Below, one piece after another: positions 1 to 12,410 of a DNA stretch of 64,000 nucleotides. Source of the DNA: Periconia sp. R9002 (Eukaryota > Ascomycota > Dothideomycetes > Pleosporales > Periconiaceae); contig JAMAHW010000095.1 in assembly GCA_023627715.1 (NCBI GenBank), positions 106,979 to 170,978 on the forward strand, in the 5' to 3' direction. A program made the position numbers and the translations under genes. The notes under the pieces were generated by a model. The model was not told the DNA's origin, did no database searches, and was given only the letters and a program-made list of their open reading frames with translations. The number at the start of each line of letters is the position of its first letter. Within the stretch, counting starts at the first letter, position 1.

Positions 1-2749
1 AGTACATAGTTGGGGTTATTGGATGATCCACAAGCCAGATCGGGTCGATGTCAATGGCGCGAGATGGAGAAGATGAGAAACTAACGCGACAGAACTCGGT
101 TCCACATGCTATGAAGGCTGTAGAAGGGTCGGTGGCGCAGGGGCGAACATGTACTGCTGTGGAGCCTATTGGTATTACCTTCACAGGACCCCACTGATCA
201 CCTGAATATCGCCACTGATCACCTAAATATCGTATTAGCAAACAATATCAACAGTTTAATGGGTATCTCACCAATTCGGTTTGCTGGAAGGAACACTGAG
301 ACTAGATGTCCATCACGTGTACCGCAAATCAACTGGGAGCAATCTTTGCTTTCTAATAGGACTGCACTCTCGCACACTGAATCGTGAAGCAACTGCATTT
401 GATAGGTGACTGTTAGCGAACCGTTTACTAGTTCAAATAAGTAGATACGAGCATCGACAGTTCCCACAAGAACCAAGAAATCTTTACCATCATGGAACGG
501 TAGCAGCTCCACGCAGGTAGGATCGTATGGTAAGTCGAACTTCGGGCGTTTTCCAGGATCATTCTCTATGGTACCATCTGCATGTATAGGGACAAGCTCC
601 ACGACCGCATAAATGTGGCCGCCTGGTCGAAACGACAATGCGACATGAGGTATATTAGGTTTGGTGGAGGCTCTAAGCAAAGCACCCGGTGGAGTGTACA
701 AACCAGCACCCGTAAGAACCGGACGGCGGAGGGTTCTAATCTCATTGCGTGATATTTGCACAGCGTAATCACTGTTCAAAATGCATGCTGCGATCGTTTC
801 CTCGGCGCGTATGATGGAATCTTGTTGCACTTCTTCCTCGCCTGAAATTTGCACAATCTCCCAAGAGTCTCTCGCAGGGTAGTCGTCGTCATCCTCGGAA
901 CCGTCTTTCATTATTCGAGTCGCACAAATCACAATGGTCTCCGGAGGTAGGGTGAATATAAACGTGATATACGGCCGTTCCACAGTCCGTCCATTTTGCT
1001 CCACTGTCGTCACACCCTCGTGCAAAATCCAGACACCCGTACACCCTTTCATTCCCTGGAAAGAACCATCCATGACGGCTTTGAGTCCCCATCGTAGCTC
1101 GGAAATCTCTCCTCGAGGCGACTTCCCGTTTGTTACGAAAATGCGGTGTCGATCGGCTAGACTTCGACCAGCCGAGGTCTTGCTGGCAGTCATGTCAGCT
1201 AGAGGAGCCCAGCATGGGATTGATTCTAGGAAAGAGAATTTATTTTCCTGTACACCCGCGGTATATAGGTATTCCGTAGGCCACGCTCCGATTTTACATA
1301 CGAGGCCATCGCCACCGATGCCCCCGGTGATCAGCACATCCGGATAGCAATGGGCGAATTCGGAATTGTCCACGGCAAGAAAAGCGAATGTGGTATCAAT
1401 CGGGTAAGGCCAGATGCCTGCTTTTGATATCTCGATGCTTCTGTGATTTTTGACGCCGGCCTCGACATACATTACCATTCCATCCTCGCGTGCGATGTAG
1501 AAAACCTCCTTTTCAAAGTCGGGGATCCTCAAGGCTTTGTCCCATTGCACCCACCGCGGAAAGTTCTTACTAGCACCTGGTCGGAGTGGAGACAGGATGT
1601 GATCAGGAATGCGAATCGACGTGTTTTCGGGAACACCAGAAAGTAATCGCCGATATATCGAAATATGCTTGTCGGAAACGAGCAGAAAATCGGCGCTGTG
1701 ATTCAAGGGGATGAGTAGAGACGGATTGAGGTCGTCTGGATGGGTCAGCATCATGGTCTTCAACGCCATTTGATATATTGTGGGGGAAAGCCTGACATAC
1801 CGAAGTCGACAAACGCCCGCTTCATTCCATTTGCAGTGTATTTCAGACCCTCTTTGAAGTCCCACTCGTAAGAAACTACTTTTGTCTTCCCGTTTTGAAC
1901 AAGAATGAAAACTAGAACCACCTGGTCGTCATCCTGCGTTTCACTCGACAAGAATTCCATGTGCATGACGCGACCCTCGAGCGAAATGATTGCCTCATCC
2001 ACTATAGGTAGGCCATCGTAGCCATTGCGCACCTCTCTACGCCAAGCTTCCAGATTTTTGGTTCTATATACAACAAACAGGCCCTCGTAGGCAGCTACGG
2101 CTATGGCGCGACACTTTGGGTCGATGGCGAGGTAATGGCCTGGCCGGTCCAGGTGTGACTGACCTCCTGGCAGGCGAAGGGTCTTCTGGTGAAAGGTAAC
2201 GGGGCCTGAATGGTTCTGACTAGCCCATAAGAACATGAGGGTTCTTGAGCTCAACGTCAACACAGCAATGTCCGGAGGCAAGACTGTGTCCTCGCTGCTT
2301 GTAATGGATCTTCTCGCTCGATGAATAGTCGCACGCTTGAGCAGTGGATTGCGATCAGAGGTACTGACACCAACTTTCCTGGGTTCACCAAAGACACGGG
2401 CGGCCAGGATCTTGCCTTTGAAATCCGACTTTGTGGCGACATGGCGAAGATGGCCATAGTCACCAATCTCCTTGAGCTGCACAAAGTCCTCGCCAACATA
2501 AAGGACATCGTTGAGGTGCTTGCGCCGTATGCTAGCAGGTAGGATGAATTTGGTAAGGGGGGTTTCAACGACGGTTCGTGAGAGGATACCAAGACTGGGG
2601 ACGGGCTCACCCACTTTGGGGTCCAGTTCGGTCGAGGCAGTGCCCTCTTCTTCCGAATCCCGATTCCGAGCCATGACTTGGTAGACATCGGCGCTCCGCG
2701 ACACCCACTCGCCGTCAACGAGGACGGAGCGCTGGAATTCAAAGGCCAT
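1..2749 (-). CDS. MMS1_N-domain beta-propeller protein (3' end outside window)
   Basis: Minus-strand gene, start ATG at 2749, cut by the left window edge. Exons: 2749-1801, 1735-272, 201-1 (or 222-1). The 65-bp intron 1800-1736 has GTATGT, a CTGAC branch and CAG; the second intron starts at 271 (GTGAG) and has a TGCTAATAC branch. About 871 residues are visible. The protein has WD-like beta-propeller character (repeated strands such as HYLAIDPKCRAIAV and CGTRDGHLVSVFL) and resembles the MMS1_N/RSE1/DDB1-CPSF160-like family, often annotated in fungi as a thermotolerance protein. In that family the members are scaffolds in splicing, DNA-damage or ubiquitin complexes; which of these applies here cannot be told. 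The second intron has two acceptors 21 bases apart inside a tandem repeat (see findings). Family call is from recognition of the sequence, not from a search. Confidence 0.8.
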
Positions 2750-3925
2750 GGAGGCAGAAGTGTGGAATCAAAGGGGAAGTGGGTCAAGACTGATCGGGTC
2801 GAGTAAGCTAGGGGTGAGATGGCGACAGACGAGAAACTGTGTCAATAGAAGGCAGGCACAGGGACATGTTTGTTGCCTTGGTTTGGGTAGGATTCGCAGG
2901 AGGTAGCAAGCATAAGCCAGTGATTGGCCGATAGAGGGATGGGGAGGGGCCAAGCAACAGACAACTCAGTCGGAAAAATCTTGATGGCACAGCGGTTAAA
3001 GGGCAGGTGCAGTTGATTCCATAACACACACGCGCAGTGTTCTGTCAGGAAGGCAGGCAACAAGCTACCTAGGTAAGCAGAGGATGCTGGGTCAATGAGA
3101 GCGACCGATTCAAAATGAAGCGGATGCTCGGCGATGGCCAGATGGAGGCAGGGGGAATCGAGATGCAAAGGTCGGATATCGTGCGATCGTGCAGGTTGTG
3201 ACAACCATTGGTCGAGGAGAATAGCTTTGTATGTGTGACGGTAGGTAATCCACGCGGATACGAAGCGTGCAGCAGGGAACAGATCACGTGCCGAGGTGGA
3301 GAGAGGGACGTTAATGGATCAATTGATGTTGAGTGCACGATCGGAGGAGAGATGTGGAGGTGTTGATGTCTGATTTGCAGGAAGCAATGTCGATCTCCGA
3401 GGCCGTGCACAAGGAAGCAAACAGGATCTTTGTTTGCTTCTCTGTTCCCGTCTTGGATATGTGTGTGTGTGTGAGATGAACATGTAGAAGACGAGAAGAA
3501 GTGGTGGTGACATGGGTGTGGGGTGGTGTGCCAAGACGTCGGCGGTCGGATCGGAAAGAGGGAAGGAGCATTCGGGAAGGAAGGAAGTCGCGACTGTTTC
3601 GCGTCAAGCTAGGAAAGAACGTCCCTCCCTACATGTACAGTACTTAGCTAACCACGAGACCACCTAACTACCTAATAATGATATCTCCATGTCTATACCC
3701 ACCTACATACTACAGTAACGTACATGAATGAATGACCATGTCACCACCAAGCCAACACCACCACGCCTCCAACACTTACATGACAGGTATCCGATAGGCC
3801 TTCTTATCCTCCCTTCCCTCGTTGCCTGAAACGCCCCCGCGTCACCCGTCGGTAACCACCAGTTGAACCAAAACGCGCTCTGGACATATCCCCCCTACAC
3901 TTCCCTTCGTCTGCAATGACATGAC
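2750..3925. other. Intergenic, divergent promoter region
   Basis: The spacer separates two divergently transcribed genes. It holds several short minus-strand ORFs with no recognisable protein and no consistent splice pattern, a perfect TACCTAGGTA palindrome at 3066-3075 and short GT runs near 3463. No gene is supported. It presumably holds both promoters. Confidence 0.5.
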
Positions 3926-5344
3926 ATGATGTCTTCCCGTCCCGCTTCCCGCACGCCCTCTCGGTCCGTAAGCTCCGAGCTTTCACCCGCCGAGCAGCAA
4001 AAGGCCGCGCTGGTCACGGCCGCATGCGACGACCACGACCTGGATGCTTTGGTACATCTAGCCACCACCCGCCTTGGTCTCGTCACCGACCCTCTGCGCC
4101 GCACTGCCTGTATATCCCACCCCCTTTTTCCATCCATTCCATTCTCCTCAAACGCTTCTGACTCTCCCAAGGGCCTCTCCTGCTGGGATGTACCCATCCA
4201 ACCCGAGACCAAAACCGAGAGCGGCATGCCGACAAGGATGCGCCGCAGCCAGATCATCACCAACAGGCATCGTGGAAGGGATTGCCTCGCCATAGCGACG
4301 AGGAGCAGGTCGCACTCGATGTAAATCGCGCATTTGTCTACTACCCCAAGAACGGTACGCCTCCAGCTTGCATGCGCCTCCCACCAGCATCGCCCCGACT
4401 GAACCAATACTAACTTACCACGCGCAGAATCCGAGAAGCAGCTCGACCGCCGAAAAGAAGAGCTCTCCGATGTCATCGTCGAGGTCCTCCGCCGTCATCC
4501 GTCGCTCTGCTATTTCCAGGGTTACCACGATATTGCCCAGGTCTTCCTGCTCGTCCTGGGCCCCCAAGATGCCCCCGATGCCGTCGCCCGCCTCAGTCTG
4601 TTGCGCATCCGCGATTTCATGCTCTCCAAGCTCGACCCCGCCATGGCCCAGCTGGAGCTGCTACGCCCTCTCATGGCAGCCGCAGACCCTACCCTGTACC
4701 GTCACCTCCCCAAGCACCGGCCCACCTTCGCCCTCGCCGGCACCATCACCTTGTTTGCGCACATCATACAGGAATACAGGGACATTGCGCGGCTCTTTGA
4801 CTTCTTCCTGGCCCAGCATACCGTGATACCCATCTACTTCTTCGCCGCCATCGTGCTCTCGCGCAGAGACGAGATCTTAGACATCGACGAGGAAGACGAG
4901 GATATCATGTCAGCCATCCTCGGGAAACTCCCCGAGCCATTCGATCTCGAATTCCACATCGCCCGCGCCACGGAGCTGTACGAGCGGCTACCCCCCGAAT
5001 CCCTGGCGAGCTGGGAGTGGTGGCGCATCTCGTCGGCCAGCGTGCTCAAGACGTCATCAACGCCCTTGCAACTGTCGCAAACCTCGCTCGAGGAGGGCGA
5101 GCGCCTGCTCCAGCAGCAGGAGAAGGAGATTCAGCGCCGCAAGGTGCTCGAGAAGGCCGCCGGTCGCGCCAAGTTCCTCAGGCGCAACCTCTGGCTGTAT
5201 CGTCGGTACAGCGCGGCGGGCTTTGCGGTCGTCATCGGCGTATACGCTTTGTGGCTGGGCAGGGCGCACGCGCGGTCTGGCGCCTCTGCTGGGTTGGGGC
5301 CTGTGGGAGAGTTGTTGAGGAGGGTTGCCGGCGTTGTGTTGTAG
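3926..5344 (+). CDS. TBC-domain Rab GTPase-activating protein, TBC1D20/Gyp8-like
   Basis: Three exons, 3926-4109, 4172-4354 and 4428-5344, give 427 aa. Both introns (62 and 73 bp) have GT-AG ends and CTGAC/CTAAC branch sites, and the phases match. The TBC signatures are present: LRRTAWPLLLG just after the first junction, ALDVNRAF carrying the catalytic Arg (D-x-x-R) and CYFQGYHDIAQVF carrying the glutamine finger (YFQG). A hydrophobic segment near the C-terminus (GFAVVIGVYALWLG) is a likely tail anchor, as in TBC1D20 and yeast Gyp8, which act on Rab1/Ypt1 at the ER/Golgi. The segment from about residue 330 to 365 is rich in E, Q and K and could be helical. Two adjacent ATGs (3926, 3929) are possible starts. 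Overall architecture is conserved and no defect is seen. Confidence 0.88.
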
Positions 5345-6845
5345 ATGTATCTGTATAAAAAAAGCGTGGTAGGAGAAGGGAAAAAAAAGATACCCAGGGT
5401 AGCAATACTCTGCGATGAGCGATTCGTACTTTTTAAAAGAAAAAAAAAAAACAACACGATGGAAAACAAAGAACAGAGGAGGGGAGAACACATAAAAGCA
5501 TGCCGCGAATGAAAGCTTCTTGCACACATTTTTTCTCGAAAATTATCTATTCGTTGTATATGGCAATATGTACATGTAGCATGTAAACATTTTTGATTTG
5601 CACGCATTTTGATTGATTGATTGGGGACGGGGTCATGATATAAGCCGCAACGCAACACATTTGCAAAAATCTCGACTCTACAAATTCCCATTTTATCATG
5701 AATGAAGGAATGAGGGCTCGATGCTTCTCGCATGTAAATAATAGAGTCAGTCGGTCTTGTGTGAGAAATAAACTTGTAAAAGAAAAATAGGTTGGGTATG
5801 TATGTACTTTCGCGAGAGTTTCCGTACTATGACGAGTATGGGACATATAGGTAGGTATACAATACTGAGTCCACGTCCTCGGTCAGGCAGTTACCTACTG
5901 TGCTATCCTTATCTACATATGTACCTTTTTTGGATACCGTGGGCAAATACATTGCGTAACGACGACAAACGATATTTTGGTGTTCAAATAAACTTTTTTT
6001 CGTTTGTCTATGTGTATTCGTTAGGCAAGTTACGCATCCCCCGTCCTATCCTCTATTGATCCCGTAAGTGATACCACATCCACCAAATATCTACTCTCCA
6101 GAGCCGTAAACATGTATATGTATACGAGTAGTCTTAAACATTGAAACTGGCTCACTTACCCTCTCTTCCATTTTCAACATGCCATAAACAATTGGACCGA
6201 ACTTCCACCCCCTTCAGAAACCATCTTATAACGCTTCTGTTTGTTTATTTATATTTAGTAGAACTGAATATACCTATTATCTACCGTATGGTAAACTACT
6301 CTGTTCTCTTTTCTATACTATTACTAGTCCTTAGCATATTATCAGAAATCATCCTAACTGTACCTACATAGGTACTTTGGCTGGACACTTTCCACTGTAA
6401 AATACTGTTAAACAGCTAGTCAACGTACCTTCTATATACTATCAATAGTCTTTCTAGGCTTCTTTTTCTGTCAGCAAGCAATCCTGGGATACGCCAAACC
6501 CCATAATGCTTGAAGTAATTACATATCACGTGCTCTCGGTTGCACGACTCTGGGCACCTAGGCAGTCGCCACAGCCCCGCCATGGATGCCTGTTCGTCCT
6601 TTCTCACATACCTTTGTAGTAGTCAAAACAGGTGACGGAAACAGATCAATCGAGAAATATAACGAGCAGGTGGTTATGCCAACCTTCGAGAACAGGTCCA
6701 ATTACATGTTCACACTATTTTTGAACTTCTTCATCGTTATACAGATTTCATAGTATCGATATTCACTTACCCCCTCTCATTCCAGCATTCAAGAGCGTTA
6801 TATTTTAAAACCCAGGCATCACGGACAACACTCAATATCTACACC
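5345..6845. other. Intergenic region, no supported gene
   Basis: About 1.5 kb of AT-rich DNA with A and T runs (for example 5437-5450) lying downstream of the TBC gene. Short ORFs at 5131-5846 (minus) and 6141-6371 (plus) lack start context, codon bias and recognisable motifs, and overlap each other. I see no RNA gene here. Confidence 0.5.
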
Positions 6846-8429
6846 ATGAACCCTCCCAAACCAAAATTCCACTTCGTAAACCTAAACCACCCCAACGATC
6901 TCAGAAAAGACGAGATCCAACTGCGCGTACGCCGCATCGTAATGTCCGACGTCGGTAAAGCGCGAAGGAAACCCAAATCAAAAAAACAACGCAACGAGAT
7001 CGGCCTCGAAATCCGTCAAAATCCAACTGAAGAACTTCTCCATCTGGAGCGCCTTGGTGGCGGCCAGCTGGATCCGTTCTGTCGTTACCCCATGGAAGTG
7101 ACCGATTCCGATCGGGAATTGCTGGCGAACAGTGCGTAGTGTGCCTCCTTTATAAGCATCCAACTGAAAGTCTACACACTATAGTTTTCGACCCTCGAAG
7201 CAACCACCCCATCCGCCTCCGAGATTCCTGGTACCCCGTAGGCCTCAGCTGTCCAGCCATCTTCCACAACGTCCTATCCAATTCCCAAAACTTCGTCTTC
7301 CAAAAGGTGAATGGCGCTTTCCCCTCGCGGGACGACGCGTTGGCTTTGACGCATTCTTACAAGGCTCTTCGTGCCGCCAACGAAATGATGAAGGATGCCT
7401 CGAAGCACAAGAGCGACGAGATGATTGGGACGGTGGCGTCTTTCATGTGTCATCATGTAAGTACGCAGTCTAATTTTTCTCCGTTTGAATGATGTGGATG
7501 GCTGATAATGATGATGCGGTTTAGTCGTTGCTCACGAATTTCGCCGACGGCAGTTGGTACAAGCATCGTAATGCGCTCGTGCATATTGTGGAACTGAGAG
7601 GGGGTTATGAGACGATTGAGAATGTGCAGCTTCGGATTACTCTGACATGGTATGTTATTCTACCCAAGCTCCAATCTTATAAATTGGCAGCGAGGATGGC
7701 TGACCTGATAATAGGTCCGATCTCGTCGGTTGCTTCTCACAAGATATCCCGCCTGCCATCCCCATGCCGGCGCAATGGGAAGATACTTGCAGACCTTCTC
7801 TACCAAGCTCAAACTCGCCACATCTGCATAGACGCATATCTCTGACATGGAAGAAACACCTACCAATGCAACTCGACTGGATCTCAATATTCGACGACAT
7901 CGTGCAGCTCATCTCCCTCGACCATCTATTCAGCCCTTCGCGACCACCAACATCCATTACTAGCGGTAGCTGGATGGAGCCAATCGCATACCGTCTCTTA
8001 TGCGTACGGCCACTACAACAAAGCAATTCACAGGGCAACGTAATAGAAGAAGTATGTCGCCTCGGCACGCTTTTATTCTTAACACCCCTGTGGAGGCTTC
8101 TGGGACGGTACACGATCTGGACCGCCGTCCTCTCCCGCAAACTCCTCCATGTACTTACAGAGAACATGGTGGAGTGGAACGAGCTTAAGCCGCTGTTGGT
8201 CTGGACGCTGTACTTCGCGGCGGTTGAAACGAAGGATCTTGTGGAGCGGAGTCGGTTTGTGTTCATGTTGGCGGTTCTGATTAAGGGGATGCATTTAAGG
8301 GGGTGGGAGGAGGTCGTGGGGATGGTGAAGGAAGTGTTGTGGGTTGAAAGTGTGTATGCGGGCAGCGAGGAGGTTGTGAGGAATGAAGTGATGCAGATTG
8401 TGAATCAAGGACCCTCTGCACTTCGATAA
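6846..8429 (+). CDS. Fungal transcription-factor-domain protein without zinc cluster
   Basis: Four exons, 6846-7131, 7185-7456, 7525-7649 and 7715-8429, give 465 aa with matching phases. Introns are 53, 68 and 65 bp. The N-terminus (PKFHFVNLNHPNDLRKDEIQ, then VRRIVMSDVGKARRKPKSKK) and the later motif SWYPVGLSCPAIFHNVL are typical of a large Pezizomycotina family related to the Fungal_trans_2/DUF3468 part of Zn2Cys6 regulators. The zinc cluster itself is missing: no six-Cys motif occurs at either end. The basic stretch at residues 38-50 could bind nucleic acid or act as a nuclear signal. The C-terminal half is helical and hydrophobic, as in the middle homology region of these regulators. Whether it regulates transcription is not shown by the sequence. 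Confidence 0.8.
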
Positions 8430-9167
8430 GCATTACTGGTCGTGTTTGGGAGAAGAAGGCATCGTTATCGCTACATACGTATCTTGGTCAGCTTCGTGCG
8501 TTGAAGACTGTATGATCCCTAGGTCTTACCACTCCACTCGAAGGGGGGGAGGGGGGGGAATGAGACGAAGGGAAGTGGACAGAGTTTTGGCTTCACTTCC
8601 CTTCAAGGTCTTTGTGATCTTGGTATATTGGATTGATGGTTCATTCACCGCCGTTCTTTCTATTTCTGCACTGCCTACATACCTACATACGTAACGTAAC
8701 GTAACGTACTGGCTTCACTCCACCTCCCACGTACCCACGTAAACAACCACCCCGCTCCTTCCCTCCGCTTCTGCCCCCTTCCACACACGTGCGTGCGGGC
8801 GAGCGTGCGTGCGTGCCTACCCTAACTAGCCACCCAAAACAACAACAATCGCGCACACGCTACACACAAACACCTCACCACCACCACCCAACCCCATCAA
8901 CCCATCAACCCACACATACACACACGCGCGCGCGCAGACGTGTACCTCTACCTTACCTCCTTCGCTCGAACATGCGTAAAGCAAACTAGCTCATTCTTTC
9001 CACCGCTTCTTATTCCTCGCTCAATTTTTTTAAGAGGGACTTATTTGATTCTTTATTGGTTTGGATCAGTCCAACGACGGTTCGTTGGGACGTTGGATAT
9101 TTTGCGTCACGCGCATACAGACAAACACGCAAGCGGTTCCCACTGGGGGTAGATTTAGAGGAAGAGG
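8430..9167. other. Intergenic region with simple repeats
   Basis: It contains a CGTAACGTAACGTAACGTA run near 8690-8708, GTGCGTGC repeats near 8788-8815, and CAC/ACAC-rich sequence at 8870-8935. It is probably the 3' flank of the regulator gene and the promoter and leader of the next gene. ORFs in it are low-complexity and unsupported. Confidence 0.45.
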
Positions 9168-10457
9168 ATGGGTATCATGGCGGAGCAGGAAGCCCTTGAC
9201 TGGGAAGAGTTGGCGAGGTGGGTCGGTGAGGATGAGGTGAAGAGGCATGGTGGCGGTGAGAAGAAGGGTAGGTCGCTAAGCAGCGGTGCGAATTCGGGTC
9301 ATAGTCGTGAGTACCTTTTCTTTGGTTCTCCTTGTTCTCTTTGCTTTCCTTTGCTATGATTTCTTGGTGGTGGAAGGGGGACGTTTGGGAGCGTTATGGG
9401 ATGGAGGATGAGGTATCTGTATGGACGTCGTTTCTGACGGGAGACATGTGGGATACTAGACGGAAACAAGCCGATTGACGGAGACAAAGAGGGGGAGAAG
9501 AGAAAAGGAGGTCCGGATGGACAAACGCACAACGAGTCCCACGACAACGAGCTGATTCGCTTCCCCAAATTCGCCAAACACTCTTACGACACCGACGACA
9601 CGTCCTCCCTCTCCTCCGGAGACCACGAATTCGCCAGCCCGAGAATTAAGCTACTACTAAAGCCCCGCCCACCGCCGTCCTGGACCACCTCCCCCTCCAC
9701 CCCGTCACTGAAGAGTCGATCCAGTAGCACCGACACCGACATCTCCCCCGGCACGCCCATGAACATCCACTTCATGCGGGAGTTCGAGCAAGAGACGTTC
9801 AACCTCATGCTCCACAACCGTTCCCTAGCCATCGCCAGCGTCAAATACGGCAGACCCTCCAACCCGCTCAAACTCCCCATCCCCTGGACCATCCCCACGT
9901 GGGAGCACGCGATCGAGTACCCAAACATCCTAGAAAGCTACCACGACCTCGAGTACCGCATCAACGACTACCTCAACACCCGCCTCTACGAACTCCGCGT
10001 CGAAATCACCGCGCTCCCGTTCAACGCGCCCCGCGGCTCGGAAGAAGCCTTCCTCTTCGATCTCAAATCAGAAGAACTCGATCGCGTCATCATGCGGTGC
10101 CGTCTCTCCGACGCGATCCGCGTTTCCGACCTCGAGAACGGCACGTGTCCGCATCGTATCCCCGAGGATACGCAACCGCTGCTTAGTGGGCTGCACTTTC
10201 GAGAGGAGAGGGAGGTGCGGGAGATTGTGGAGCAGAAGGAGAGGGAGGTGAGGGAGGCGATTCAGATGTTGGATGAGATTGGCGAGGATGCGGCGGGCGA
10301 GGAGCAGAATGTGCCCCCGATTGTGAGTGGGTTTGACGGGGCGTTTGATGGGAGGTTGAAGAGGTGGCCTGAGTTGAGGAAGAGGCTGCAGAAGGCGGCG
10401 GATAGGGAGATGGAGAGGTTTCCGAAGCGGTTTTGGTGGGGGAAGGTTAGGAAGTAG
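9168..10457 (+). CDS. Hypothetical protein, Ser-rich N-half, helical C-half
   Basis: Two exons, 9168-9306 and 9460-10457, give 378 aa. The 153-bp intron starts GTGAGT, has a CTGAC branch and ends CTAG, and the phase is kept. A second in-frame ATG at 9177 is an alternative start. I do not recognise the family. The N-terminal part is polar and Ser/Thr/Pro-rich (SSLSSGDHEF, WTTSPSTPSLKSRSSSTDTD). A more conserved-looking block follows (MNIHFMREFEQETFNLMLHN, then a segment with WTIPTWEHAIEYP). Residues about 255-300 are a charged, probably coiled-coil stretch (REEREVREIVEQKEREVREA). No signal peptide or membrane segment is seen, so it is probably cytosolic or nuclear. Confidence 0.75.
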
Positions 10458-10706
10458 AGGTTGGTGGTTGGTTGGTTGGTTGGTTGGTTTATTGTTTTCT
10501 TCTTCTTTTGACTCTGTTATATGGGGTGTTGGCTTTTGTTAATTCTTGGAAGGGGGTTTGTGCTTCTATTGGAGCATTATTGGTGATTGAGTACGGATTC
10601 AGCGGTATTGCGTCACCTAGACGGATTATTAAGGGATGTCCTGCGGTTAGGAAATGTACGAATATGCCATCACACGGAGAAGCCGAGTCAGAGAAAAGCT
10701 TCTAAT

Positions 10707-11701
10707 TCACGTAAATATAATCCCCCCATCCACAACAATCGTCTGCCCCGTCATATAATCCGAGTCCTTGCTACACAGAAAACTCACCGTGCTACTCACA
10801 TCCTCAGGCACGCTGGTCCGCCCCAACGCAATCAACTCTTTACTATACTTCCTAATCGTCTCACCCTTCTCGACCCCTTTCTTCTTACCCAGCTCCTCGT
10901 CGATCAAATCCCACATGGCGGTGCCCACAATACCCGGCGCATACGCATTCACCGTGATGCCGTGCTCGGCGACCTCCATAGCAAAAGCCTGCGTCAGCCC
11001 GCGCACCGCCCATTTCGACGCGCTGTAATGCGACAACAGGGCGAACGGTTTGAACGCGACGATCGACGCAGCGCCGAGTATCTTACCGGGCGTGCCCTGT
11101 GAAATCATCTGCTTAGCAGCGGTCGCGTAGCAGTTGTACACGCCGTAGACGTTGACCTCGAACATGCGTTTGAGGTCTTGCTCGGAGAGGTCGAGCAGCG
11201 CTTTCACCTGCGCGATCCCCGCGTTGGCGACCATGGTGTTTAAAGGTCCTAGTTCGGAGACGCTGGCCGCGACCATGGCTTGCACTTCGGCGAGGTTGGA
11301 TACGTCGGCTGTGTAGGGCATAGCTTTGCGGCCGAGCGAGTGGATCGAGTGGACTACTGAGTCCATTTGCGGTTTGTTGGCTGGTATGTCGTTGACGCAG
11401 ATGTCGTAGCCGTCTTGGGCGAGGCGGAGGGCGATGGCTTTTCCGCTGTGGTTGGTTGGGTTAGGATGGGTCGGGTTGAGTTGGATGGGGCTGGATATGT
11501 TATGTATGTATGTTGTGGTACTCACATGCCGCGGGCGGAACCCGTGACGATGGCTGTCCGGTTTGGTTGGCCTGAAGTTGGTGGAGTTACGTATTTCCTG
11601 GCCCATTGGGGCATTGGAGAGATGATTGGTCTGAATTTCGAGGGCTTTGTTGAGGCTTTTGAAGTTTGCCATATTGCTCTGGCTGGGATGCGGAATGGCA
11701 T
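10707..11701 (-). CDS. Short-chain dehydrogenase/reductase, acetoin/diacetyl-reductase-like
   Basis: Minus strand, exons 11701-11526 and 11445-10707, 304 aa. The 80-bp intron (GTGAGT...CCACAG) falls inside the cofactor glycine motif and restores TGSARGIG once spliced, which confirms the junction. Classical SDR features: the TGxxxGIG dinucleotide fold, NAG motif (VANAGIAQV), the YxxxK pair (HYSASKWAV) and the C-terminal DYMTGQTIVVDGG. The block APGIVGTAMWDLIDEELGKK is close to acetoin (diacetyl) reductases, so NAD(P)H-dependent reduction of a small diketone or sugar is likely. Substrate is not certain. About 50 residues precede the Rossmann fold and could be a mitochondrial leader (Arg-rich, few acids) or an alternative start region. 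An upstream in-frame ATG at 11800 was not chosen. Confidence 0.88.
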
Positions 11702-12410
11702 GTTTGTTTCAGTGATGAGAAAAAAGATCGTGTTAGTCAAATTACTCGTGCCGTGACAGTATAAATTATGTTCGATGAATTTCAAGTATAGAAAAATCAA
11801 TAGGAAAGGAGAATCAAGTTTACATATACATAGTTATATCAGATGGTACGCCGGAGACGTGGAAACGCGAAGGAATAAGCCATGAGGTTACTCCGCATTT
11901 TGGCCACGAAAGGAAGATTAATTTGCGCGGATCTAGGGAAAACAAGCCGACCCCTCTCTTCGTAGGATCATTGTAGCGCAGGATCCGCACAAGGTTTGGG
12001 CTACGAATACATGCGTATGTGGCGTATCATGTACTTGGTGACGTGAAGATAGTCTGCGTGACTTTGGTAGCCTTTATTGAGAACAAAACAATTGAGGTTA
12101 TTTTGCCACAGGAAGGGTAGTTTGTGATTTCATACAAGAGAATATCAAGAGAATTGACTATGACGGCGATGGGCGTCTTGTGCAGTCGAGTTGGTGAACG
12201 TCGTTGAAGATGGGGGGGGAGGAGTGGTGGTGGTGGAGAAGTTAGGAGGGGTCATGTCACGCTAACCGCTCCGGGACTAGCGCTGTCTTCCCGCCTTTTC
12301 TCCGAATGCCCTCAATAACTTTCAATGTTTGTAGAGACTGAAATAGCAAACAAACATTGGCTGAAGAGTTGCATGCGAGACACAGCCCTGAACATAAACA
12401 CGCGCACAAA
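11702..12410. other. Divergent promoter between SDR and Ask1 genes
   Basis: No ORF here has support. The stretch holds the presumed promoters of the two divergent genes and a GT/GG-rich run at 12211-12235. Confidence 0.45.

Noticed and set aside
3895..4476. 193-aa minus-strand ORF across the TBC gene 5' part
   Set aside because: It overlaps conserved TBC exons and introns on the other strand and lacks any motif.
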